Origin: Chloroflexota bacterium | GTDB lineage: Bacteria; Chloroflexota; Limnocylindria; Limnocylindrales; CSP1-4 | Assembly (NCBI GenBank): GCA_021790715.1 | Contig: JAJYGK010000174.1 | Coordinates: forward strand, 1-13,521 | DNA length: 13,521 nucleotides | Direction: 5' to 3' | Part shown: positions 1-5,771 of the stretch, piece after piece | Layout of the letters: each line of letters begins with the position of its first letter | Position numbering within the stretch: the stretch's first letter is position 1 | Made by a program: the position numbers and the translations under genes | Notes under the pieces: generated by a model | The model's input: only the letters and a program-made list of their open reading frames with translations | Told to the model about the DNA's origin: nothing | Databases searched by the model: none

Positions 1-338
1 TGGTCGCGCGCGACGACCCGGACGGGCACCGTCACCGGGGTCCCGGCGGGCTGGCCGCCGGCGGCACCCAGGTCGGCCGTCGCGACGAACGAGGCGCTCG
101 TCACCTGCGCCGCCACGTCGAGCGGCGCGATGTACTGGACCTTCGTGACGTTGCCGAGGTTGCCGAGCACGAATGTCCCCGCCGGCTGGTTGGCGGCGTC
201 GATGGGGACCGGCCCGCTGAACGTCCGCGCGTTCTGCGAGATCACGAGGCCCAGGTAGAGCAGGATCGCGAGCGCGATCGCCCCGAGTCGCAGCGGCCAG
301 TTCCTGGTGAGGACCCGGAGGAGTCGGCGGGTCCTCAC
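1..338 (-). CDS. cdaR: YbbR-domain (CdaR-type) membrane-anchored protein, 3' end cut by window
   Basis: I translated 112 codons from a GTG at 338-336; the gene runs off the window at base 1. After a basic start (VRTRRLLRVLTRNWPLRLG) there is one hydrophobic membrane segment at about residues 19-34 (ending in LAILLYLGLVI). An extracytoplasmic beta-rich part follows, with the look of a first YbbR repeat: a short strand around VQYIAPLDVAAQV, then ATADLGAAGG and VTVPVRVV. In the known cdaA-cdaR pairs of Firmicutes, CdaR binds and modulates the cyclase CdaA. The GTG start overlaps the cdaA stop codon in a 4-base GTGA, so the two are translationally coupled. The family call rests on position, topology and weak repeat pattern. 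The number of YbbR repeats cannot be seen here. Confidence 0.8.
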   Translation of the reverse strand, partial: MRTRRLLRVLTRNWPLRLGAIALAILLYLGLVISQNARTFSGPVPIDAANQPAGTFVLGNLGNVTKVQYIAPLDVAAQVTSASFVATADLGAAGGQPAGTPVTVPVRVVARD

Positions 339-1273
339 GTCCGGTCGGCCCGGCCCGCGGAGACGGTGCCCGCCGACCCCGGGGTGCCGGGGCGCCGGGG
401 CCGGTGCGGGATCCCGGGACGCGGCAGGTGGCGGCCGCCGCGCGCCGTCGGCAGGCTGGCGTGCCGCTCGCCGAGCGACGAGCGGAGCGACGCATCGAGG
501 CGGAGCAGGGTGACCAGGGCGACCCGCAGCTGCTCCTCGTCGAGGTCGCGCACGATGCGGCCGCGCTCGACGAGCCCGATCGACCCGGTCTCCTCGCTGA
601 CCACGACGACGAGCGCGTCGGTCTCCTCCGTGACGCCGAACGCGGCCCGGTGGCGCGTCCCGAAGCGCTCGTCTCCGGGCCCGCTCTCCGCGAGGGGGAG
701 CACCGCGCCCGCGGCCACGATCCGGTCGCCGCGCACGATCGCGGCCCCGTCGTGCAGGGGCGAGCGCGGCATGAAGATCGTGCGCAGCAGCTCGGCCGAC
801 AGGTCGGCGTGCATCATGACGCCGGTCTCGCACAGGTCCTCGAGCCCCGTCTCGCGCTCGAGCACGATCAGCGCGCCGTGGCGATCGCTCGCGAAGCCGG
901 CCGCCGCGCGGGCGACCTCCGACGCGATGTGCTCGATCCCGGCGCCCTGCTGCCCCGGAGCGAGCATCCACCCCAGCGATCCGACGTGACCGAGGCGCTC
1001 CAGCGCCCGCCGCAGCTCCGGCTGGAAGACGACGACGAGGGCGAACAGGCCGACGTACGCGCCCGCCTGCAGGAGCTGGGAGAGCAGCTGCAGCCCGAGC
1101 AACTGGGCGAGGACGTACAGCCCGTAGAGGAGCACGACGCCGATGACCAGGCGGACGGCACGAGTGTCCCGGATGAGGCTGAACAGCCCATAGATCAGGA
1201 GCGCCGTGAGCCCGATGTCGATGAACGTCGTCGGCTTCGGCTGGATGCCCGAGAGCAGGTCGACGAGCTGCAT
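335..1273 (-). CDS. cdaA: Diadenylate cyclase CdaA (c-di-AMP synthase, membrane DAC)
   Basis: Converts two ATP to cyclic di-AMP at the cytoplasmic face of the membrane. The 312-residue product has three hydrophobic segments (about residues 17-34, 40-60 and 69-83), a short linker, then a DAC domain at about 90-262. The two diagnostic motifs are intact: DGA at 175-177 (in SPLHDGAAIV) and RHR at 207-209 (in GTRHRAA), so it should be catalytically active. Residues 271-312 form a Pro/Arg/Gly-rich tail beyond the usual CdaA length of about 270. The ATG at 1273 lies only 9 nt after a promoter-like TACACT and has no good ribosome binding site. The downstream gene overlaps by 4 bases and looks like CdaR, as expected. 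glmM, a frequent third partner, would lie outside the window. Confidence 0.96.
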   Translation of the reverse strand: MQLVDLLSGIQPKPTTFIDIGLTALLIYGLFSLIRDTRAVRLVIGVVLLYGLYVLAQLLGLQLLSQLLQAGAYVGLFALVVVFQPELRRALERLGHVGSLGWMLAPGQQGAGIEHIASEVARAAAGFASDRHGALIVLERETGLEDLCETGVMMHADLSAELLRTIFMPRSPLHDGAAIVRGDRIVAAGAVLPLAESGPGDERFGTRHRAAFGVTEETDALVVVVSEETGSIGLVERGRIVRDLDEEQLRVALVTLLRLDASLRSSLGERHASLPTARGGRHLPRPGIPHRPRRPGTPGSAGTVSAGRADRT

Positions 1274-1282
1274 GGAACGCCT

Positions 1283-1291
1283 AGTGTAGCA
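1283..1291 (-). promoter_or_regulatory. Candidate extended -10 promoter for cdaA
   Basis: In the 39-bp gap between the TPR gene and cdaA the minus strand reads TGCTACACT, a TGN extension plus TACACT (4 of 6 matches to TATAAT). No convincing -35 is visible 16-19 bp upstream. A start about 7 nt downstream would leave only 2-4 nt before the cdaA ATG. The same element with the same downstream bases occurs before infA, which is the main support. Confidence 0.5.
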
Positions 1292-1293
1292 GC

Positions 1294-1306
1294 GGGCCTG
1301 CGGCCC
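1294..1306 (-). other. Short perfect inverted repeat between TPR gene and cdaA
   Basis: Minus strand GGGCC-GCA-GGCCC, a 5-bp perfect GC stem with a 3-nt loop, 6 nt after the TPR gene stop and 2 nt upstream of the candidate -10 extension. It has no following T-run, so it is a weak terminator at best. It could equally be a regulator site where a -35 box would be expected. Confidence 0.35.
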
Positions 1307-1312
1307 CCAGCC

Positions 1313-2497
1313 TCAGCGTGTGCCGCCGGGAGTGCCGGTCGGCTGCTCCGGCAGGATCGCCGGCAGCTGCCCGAGGAACGCGGACACGCGCGCCGCCCCG
1401 GCCTCGTCGCCGGCCTGCTCCAGCAGCCGCCGGAGCAGGCCGGCGGCCTCCCGCGCACGATCGTCGTGGCCCGTCGTGGCCTGGACCCGCGCCAGCGCGA
1501 GGTGCACGTCGAGGTCTGCCGGTGCACGGGCGAGGGCGCGCAGGCACGTCTCCACGGCCGTGTCGGGGGCGCCCATCGCCAGGTACGCCGTGGCCGCCTC
1601 CACGTACAGGCGGGCCGCCTCCGCGGTCTCGCCCCGGTCCGCGCGCTCTTCCGCGGCCAGGAACGCCCCGTCGGCGGGCGAGAGCGGGGACGGTCGGGGG
1701 CCGGCCGGCGGCGCGCCAGCACCGGGCGGTGCCACGGCCGCCCCGTCCAGGGCCGCCGCGAGGGCCGGCGAGGGCCCTTCCGGCTCCGCCGGGCTCGAGG
1801 GCGGCACGGGTGCCTCGGCCGGGCCGGGCGTCTCGGCCGGGCCGGTCGAGGCGGGTTGGGAGGTCGGTGGCGGACCCGGTTCGCCGGCGGGAGGGCCGGC
1901 GGGCGCCGCTGCCGCGGCAGGCGCGCGTCCGGGCGGTGCGACGGAGGCGAACGGAGGGGCGGCTGCGGGCACCTTCGTCCGGCCCGGCCTTCCGTGCGCG
2001 GTCTCCGGGGGAGCCGGCGCCGCGGCGGCATCGTGGTCGCGATCGGTGAGACGGGCGCGCTCCGCGTCGACCGCGACCTGCAGCTCGGCGACGCGGGCGG
2101 AGCGCAGGTCGGTCGGGTCGAGATCGCGGGCACGGGTCGCCGCCTCCAGCGCCTCGCCCGTCCGCCCAGCCCGCTCGCGGATCTCCACGAGCCGGTCGAG
2201 CAGCCCGGCCGCGGCGGGGCGATCCCCGCCTGCCTCGTGCGCCCGGGAGGCCAGGTCCAGGGCGGCCTCGTCGAGCGGGGCGAGTCCGAGGGCCGTCTCG
2301 GACGCCTCGAGCGCGTCCGCATGGCGGCCGAGCCGCAGCAGGACCTCCGCCATTCCGACGTGCGGCAGCGCGCGGTCGGGGGCGATCGCCGCCGCCGCCC
2401 GGTACTGGGCGAGCGCGTCGTCGGGCCGGCCCCGGAGCGCGGCCACGTGCCCCGCCCGCAGAGCCTCCTTGTAGCGCTCGAAGATGGGGTCCGGCAT
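1313..2497 (-). CDS. TPR-repeat protein with Ala/Pro-rich central linker, function unknown
   Basis: 394 residues from the ATG at 2497-2495. The frame stays open to a TTG at 2515, but neither start has a clear ribosome binding site. The N-terminal part (about 5-135) is helical with tetratricopeptide signatures, for example GRPDDALAQYRAAAAIAP at about 23-40 and GRHADALEASETALGLAP at 57-74. Residues about 157-272 are a low-complexity Ala/Pro/Gly linker. The C-terminal part (about 276-380) returns to TPR-like helices (AARLYVEAATAYLAMGAPDTA). There is no signal peptide or membrane segment, so it is probably a cytoplasmic scaffold or adaptor. It sits between rpsI and cdaA on the same strand. I do not recognise the specific family, and no enzymatic motif is visible. 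Confidence 0.8.
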   Translation of the reverse strand: MPDPIFERYKEALRAGHVAALRGRPDDALAQYRAAAAIAPDRALPHVGMAEVLLRLGRHADALEASETALGLAPLDEAALDLASRAHEAGGDRPAAAGLLDRLVEIRERAGRTGEALEAATRARDLDPTDLRSARVAELQVAVDAERARLTDRDHDAAAAPAPPETAHGRPGRTKVPAAAPPFASVAPPGRAPAAAAAPAGPPAGEPGPPPTSQPASTGPAETPGPAEAPVPPSSPAEPEGPSPALAAALDGAAVAPPGAGAPPAGPRPSPLSPADGAFLAAEERADRGETAEAARLYVEAATAYLAMGAPDTAVETCLRALARAPADLDVHLALARVQATTGHDDRAREAAGLLRRLLEQAGDEAGAARVSAFLGQLPAILPEQPTGTPGGTR

Positions 2498-2535
2498 GCC
2501 GTCAGGGTCGCACAACCGGCACGTCGGCTGCAGGG

Positions 2536-2552
2536 CCGATCGCGCGGATCGG
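2536..2552. repeat. Perfect palindromic hairpin upstream of the TPR gene
   Basis: CCGATC-GCGCG-GATCGG, a perfect 6-bp inverted repeat with 5-nt spacer, in the untranslated gap about 40 bp before the TPR gene ATG. It could be an operator or an mRNA hairpin. Nothing assigns it to a regulator. Confidence 0.35.
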
Positions 2553-2569
2553 TCGTGGCACAGCCGGAC

Positions 2570-2584
2570 CGGCGCGGAGCGCCG
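2570..2584. repeat. Perfect GC hairpin in the rpsI-TPR gap
   Basis: CGGCGC-GGA-GCGCCG (plus strand), a 6-bp perfect stem with a 3-nt loop. It is the middle one of three inverted repeats in this 138-bp gap. GC richness makes such repeats easier to get by chance. Confidence 0.3.
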
Positions 2585-2600
2585 ACGCGAGCGGAGCCGG

Positions 2601-2629
2601 ACGGGCGGTCCCGGGGCAGGACCCGCCGT
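2601..2629 (-). terminator. Candidate hairpin just after rpsI, no T-run
   Basis: Six bases after the rpsI stop the minus strand can fold ACGGCGGGTCC / GGACCGCCCGT around TGCCCCG: an 11-bp stem with two central mismatches, or 8 bp with a bulged G. It is placed where a terminator of the ribosomal operon would be. The following bases (CCGGCTCCGC) hold no U-tract, so intrinsic termination is doubtful. Confidence 0.35.
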
Positions 2630-2635
2630 TCTCCG

Positions 2636-3037
2636 TCAGCGCTTGGTGTACTGCGGCGCCTTGCGTGCCCGCTTCAGGCCGTACTTCTTGCGCTCCTTCA
2701 TGCGCGGGTCGCGCGAGAGGAGACCGGCCTGGCGCAGCGGGAGACGCGTCGCCTCCGGATCGGACTGCAGCAGGGCGCGGGCGATCCCATGGCGGATCGC
2801 GCCGGCCTGGCCCTGGTACCCGCCGCCCTCGACCTTGACCATCGCGTTGAAGTGGCCCTCCGTGCCGGTCACGCGGAACGGCATCAGGATCTCGGCCTGG
2901 TTGATGGCGTTGCCGAAGTGCTCGTCGAGCGAGCGGCCGTTGACCACGATCTCGCCCTCGCCGGGGATGAGCCGGACGCGGGCGATGCTGGTCTTGCGGC
3001 GACCGGTCCCGTAGAAGAAGGCGGCGTTGGTGCTCAT
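2636..3037 (-). CDS. rpsI: 30S ribosomal protein S9
   Basis: Small-subunit protein whose C-terminal tail reaches the P-site tRNA. The 133 residues match the family along their whole length: GTGRRKTSIARV at 10-21, then IVVNG, GGGYQGQAGAIRHGIARAL, and the conserved basic end with ERKKYGLKRARKAPQYTKR. The terminal Lys-Arg is the universally kept tRNA-contacting end. The start ATG is 17 bp after the rplM stop, with GGAG about 11 nt upstream. The rplM-rpsI pairing is the standard arrangement. It is the last ribosomal gene of the cluster here. Confidence 0.98.
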   Translation of the reverse strand: MSTNAAFFYGTGRRKTSIARVRLIPGEGEIVVNGRSLDEHFGNAINQAEILMPFRVTGTEGHFNAMVKVEGGGYQGQAGAIRHGIARALLQSDPEATRLPLRQAGLLSRDPRMKERKKYGLKRARKAPQYTKR

Positions 3038-3054
3038 GTTCTCGTCGTCTCCGT

Positions 3055-3486
3055 TCAGGGCAGCGGTTCCGGCCGCTGCGCCTGGTGCGGGTGCTCCGCG
3101 CCCGCGTACACCTTGAGCTTGCGAAGCTGCTGCGCGCCCAGGCGGTTGCGGGGCAGCATCCCCTTCACGGCCCGCCGGACCACCTCTTCCGGGCGCCGCT
3201 CGAGGAGTTCCCCGAGCGTCTCCTGGCGCAGGCCGTGCGGGTAGCCGCTGTGCCGCGTGTAGACCTTCGTCTCCCGCTTGTCGCGCGTCACCGCGACGCG
3301 CCGCGCGTTGACGACGATCACGTGGTCGCCCGTGTCGATGTGCGTGGCGTAGGTCGGCTTGTGCTTGCCCTCGAGGACGCGCGCCACGCGCGACGCCAGG
3401 CGGCCGAGCGTCTGGTCGGCGGCGTCGACCACGAACCAGTGGCGCTCGATCGCCCCCTCGCTAGGCGTATACGTCTTCGTCGTCAT
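3055..3486 (-). CDS. rplM: 50S ribosomal protein L13
   Basis: Early-assembly large-subunit protein, 143 residues, the usual length. Visible signatures are HWFVVDAADQTLGRLAS at 16-32, GDHVIVVNA at 53-61, and the diagnostic VKGMLPRNRLG at 107-117. The ATG at 3486 and its ribosome binding site (GGAGAGGA directly before the ATG) lie inside the end of truA, with the coding regions overlapping by 26 bp. It is therefore cotranscribed and probably coupled to truA. rpsI follows after 17 bp. Confidence 0.98.
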   Translation of the reverse strand: MTTKTYTPSEGAIERHWFVVDAADQTLGRLASRVARVLEGKHKPTYATHIDTGDHVIVVNARRVAVTRDKRETKVYTRHSGYPHGLRQETLGELLERRPEEVVRRAVKGMLPRNRLGAQQLRKLKVYAGAEHPHQAQRPEPLP

Positions 3487-4234
3487 TCCTCTCCGTCCGT
3501 CGAGCCGGCCCGTCGTACACGACGCGCCGGAGGCACAGGCCGTGTGGCGGCGCCACCGCTCCGTGGAGGGCTCGACCGGGCGACCGGAGGGCCGCCGCGA
3601 TCTCGCCCGTGGCCATCTCCCCGCGCCCCACGCGGAGCAGTGCCGCCACGATGCTTCGCACCATCTGGCGCAGGAACGCGTCGGCGGCGACGTCGATCGT
3701 CACCTCGTGGCCCGTCCTGCGGACCCGGATCCAGTGGATGGTCCGGATCGGTTGTCGGTCTGCCGCGCCGAAGGCCGAGAAGTCGTGCCGGCCCACCAGG
3801 GCCGACGCGGCATCGGTCATCGCCGCGACGTCGAGCGGGACCCGCTCCCCGAGCGCGAACCGCTCGCGGAGCGGGCTGCGCGGCCCGTTCCAGACGGTGT
3901 AGCGGTACTCCCGGTACCGCGCCGCGTAGCGTGGGTGGAAGCCCCTGGCCGCGCGGCGAACGCCGGCGATCCCGATGTCGGGCGGAAGGATCGCTCCGAG
4001 CGCTCGTTGGAGCTCCCGGGCCGGGAGCCTGCCGGTGTAGGTGAAGGCGATCACCTGTCCCGACGCGTGCACCCCGGCATCCGTCCGTCCGGCAGCGACC
4101 ACGCGCACCCCGACCCCGTCGGAGAGGCGCGCGAGCGCCGCTTCCAGCTCTCCCTGGACGGTCCGGCGGCCAGGCTGGACCTGGAACCCGTCGAACTCCG
4201 TCCCGTCGTATTCGACCCGTGCCCGGTAGCGCAC
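3461..4234 (-). CDS. truA: tRNA pseudouridine(38-40) synthase TruA
   Basis: Isomerises uridines 38-40 in the tRNA anticodon stem-loop. From the GTG at 4234-4232 it is 257 residues, in the family range. Visible are the YDGTEFDGFQ start motif at 9-18, the catalytic Asp52 in GRTDAGVHA, YREYRYTV in the middle, and ADAFLRQMVR at about 185-194. I chose the GTG because it puts the YDG motif at the usual distance from the start and has AGAGGG 7 nt upstream. An in-frame ATG at 4282 would add 16 residues, but its coding bases would form an 8-bp hairpin and it lacks a good binding site. It sits between rplQ and rplM, as in many Gram-positive genomes, without the ECF transporter genes found there in Bacillus. 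Confidence 0.95.
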   Translation of the reverse strand: MRYRARVEYDGTEFDGFQVQPGRRTVQGELEAALARLSDGVGVRVVAAGRTDAGVHASGQVIAFTYTGRLPARELQRALGAILPPDIGIAGVRRAARGFHPRYAARYREYRYTVWNGPRSPLRERFALGERVPLDVAAMTDAASALVGRHDFSAFGAADRQPIRTIHWIRVRRTGHEVTIDVAADAFLRQMVRSIVAALLRVGRGEMATGEIAAALRSPGRALHGAVAPPHGLCLRRVVYDGPARRTERNDDEDVYA

Positions 4235-4260
4235 GGGGCCGCCCTCTCGGGCGAACCTGC

Positions 4261-4280
4261 GACCGGCCTCGCGGCCGGTC
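4261..4280 (-). promoter_or_regulatory. Strong GNRA-capped hairpin ahead of truA
   Basis: On the minus strand GACCGGCC-GCGA-GGCCGGTC is a perfect 8-bp stem closed by a GCGA tetraloop of the stable GNRA class. It lies in the 105-bp gap between rplQ and truA if truA starts at the GTG, or in its first codons if it starts at the ATG at 4282. No T-run follows. Candidate roles are mRNA processing, 3' end stabilisation of the alpha operon message, or control of truA translation. Confidence 0.5.
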
Positions 4281-4339
4281 ATCTGTCGCCGGTGCGCCGT
4301 CGCATCGCTGCGCTGGCGCTTCCGCCGCCTATCGGATCG

Positions 4340-4693
4340 TCACACCAGCTCGATCTGGACGATCGGCGCGGCATCGCCGGCCCGCTGGCCGAGCCGCACG
4401 ATGCGCGTGAAGCCCGACGTCCGATCGGCATATTTCGGGGCGATCTCGTTGAACAGCTTGTCGATCACGAGCGGCTCGTCCGGGAGCTCCGCGATGACGC
4501 GGCGCCGGGACGTCAGCGAGCCCTCGCGGGCGAGGGAGATCACGTGGTCCACGCGACCGCGCACCTCCTTGGCCTTCGCCTCCGTCGTGCGGACCTGCTC
4601 GTAGCGCAGGACCGACACGACCAGGTTGCGGTACAGCGCCAGGCGCGGTCCCTGCTTGCGGCCGAGCTTCCGGCCGTCCACGCGGTGAGCCAT
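4340..4693 (-). CDS. rplQ: 50S ribosomal protein L17
   Basis: Large-subunit protein near the exit tunnel, 117 residues, the normal bacterial core length. The N-terminus (MAHRVDGRKLGRKQGPRLALYRNL) is typical, as are EQVRTTEAKAKEVR, SRRRVIAELPDEPLVIDKLFNEIAPKYADR and the C-terminal GFTRIVRLGQRAGDAAPIVQIELV. The ATG follows the rpoA stop by 3 bp. Its ribosome binding site CGGAGG lies inside the last codons of rpoA, the usual coupled pair closing the alpha operon. Confidence 0.98.
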   Translation of the reverse strand: MAHRVDGRKLGRKQGPRLALYRNLVVSVLRYEQVRTTEAKAKEVRGRVDHVISLAREGSLTSRRRVIAELPDEPLVIDKLFNEIAPKYADRTSGFTRIVRLGQRAGDAAPIVQIELV

Positions 4694-4696
4694 CGA

Positions 4697-5761
4697 TCAG
4701 GCCTCCGTGTCGGACGGCGCGATCCCGTCGCCGTCGCCTTCGTCGTCGCCCGCGCCGCCCTCGAGCTCGTCGAGCGCCTCCTCGTCCTCGGGAAGCTCGT
4801 CGTCGGACCCGGCCGTCTCCCCGGCCTCGTCGTCGGGCAGCGTGAACCCGCGCATCCGGAGCCGCTCCTTCATCTCGTCGAGCGACTTCTTGCCGAAGTT
4901 CCGCATGCGCAGCAGGTCGTCGTCGGACAGCTGCAGGAGCTGCCCGACCTTCACGATGTTGTTCCGCTTCAGCGAGTTGTAGGCCCGCATCGGCAGGTCC
5001 AGCTCCTCGATCGGCATCTCGAGCATGTTGGCGGGCAGCTGCGGGCTCGCGACGGCGCCGGAGGCGCCCCCGCCGACCTGCTTGCCGGCCGCCGTGAACA
5101 GGCTGAAGTGCCGCACGAGGATGTCGGCCGCCATCGAGAGCGCCTCCTCGGGCGAGATCGAACCGTCGGTCTCGACCTCGAGGGTCAGCTTGTCGTAGTT
5201 CGTCATCTGGCCGACGCGCACCGGCTCCACGGTGTAGTTCACGCGCCGGACGGGCGAGAAGACGGCGTCGACGGGGATGACCCCGATCGGCAGCGGCTCC
5301 GGGCGCTCCGCGCCCAGGTATCCGATTCCGGACTCGACCGTCAGGTCGATCTCCACCGTGACGTCGCCCGAGTCGAGCGTCATCAGGTGGAGCTCGGGGT
5401 TGATGACCTCGACCTCGGCCGAGGGGGTGATGTCGGCGGCCGTGACCTCGCCCGCACCGGCCTTGGTCAGCTTCAGCTGGACCGGGTGATCGGGCGAGTA
5501 GGACTTCAGGCGGAGCTTCTTGACGTTGAGGACGATCTGCGTGACGTCCTCCTTGACGCCCGGGATCGTGCTGAACTCGTGGTAGACGTCGCGGATCTGG
5601 ACCGCCGTCACCGCGGCGCCCTCGAGCGACGAGAGCAGCACGCGGCGCAGCGCGTTCCCCAGCGTGACGCCGTATCCGGCCGGCAGCGGGCCGGCCTCGA
5701 ACTTGGCGTACGACGACCCCAGCTGCTCGATCGACTCGATCTGGGGGGTCTCCAGCTGCAT
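4697..5761 (-). CDS. rpoA: DNA-directed RNA polymerase subunit alpha, with acidic C-terminal tail
   Basis: Alpha dimer scaffold of RNA polymerase and promoter UP-element contact. 354 residues from the ATG at 5761-5759. The N-terminal domain (about 1-232) carries GYGVTLGNALRRVLLSSLEGAAVTAV at 29-54 and PIGVIPVDAVFSPVRRVNYTVE. The C-terminal domain (about 249-309) keeps the DNA-binding positions: Arg259, Asn262, Gly290, Lys292, Ser293 and Glu296 match E. coli R265, N268, G296, K298, S299 and E302; Arg285 replaces K291. Residues 311-354 are an added tail with 20 Asp/Glu and no basic residue. The start is preceded in frame by TTG and GTG, and GAGG is 7 nt before the TTG, so the product may be two residues longer. 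rpsD ends 10 bp upstream. Confidence 0.98.
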   Translation of the reverse strand: MQLETPQIESIEQLGSSYAKFEAGPLPAGYGVTLGNALRRVLLSSLEGAAVTAVQIRDVYHEFSTIPGVKEDVTQIVLNVKKLRLKSYSPDHPVQLKLTKAGAGEVTAADITPSAEVEVINPELHLMTLDSGDVTVEIDLTVESGIGYLGAERPEPLPIGVIPVDAVFSPVRRVNYTVEPVRVGQMTNYDKLTLEVETDGSISPEEALSMAADILVRHFSLFTAAGKQVGGGASGAVASPQLPANMLEMPIEELDLPMRAYNSLKRNNIVKVGQLLQLSDDDLLRMRNFGKKSLDEMKERLRMRGFTLPDDEAGETAGSDDELPEDEEALDELEGGAGDDEGDGDGIAPSDTEA

Positions 5762-5771
5762 CACCAACGTG

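Noticed and set aside
2498..2515. TTG start for the TPR gene
   Set aside because: It adds only MCDPDG with no ribosome binding site; the ATG at 2497 is simpler. The choice is uncertain.
404..3244. 946-codon open frame on the plus strand
   Set aside because: It lies antisense to cdaA, the TPR gene, rpsI and part of rplM, has Arg/Gly/Ala/Pro-biased composition with no recognisable domain, and is explained by the lack of stop codons opposite GC-rich genes.
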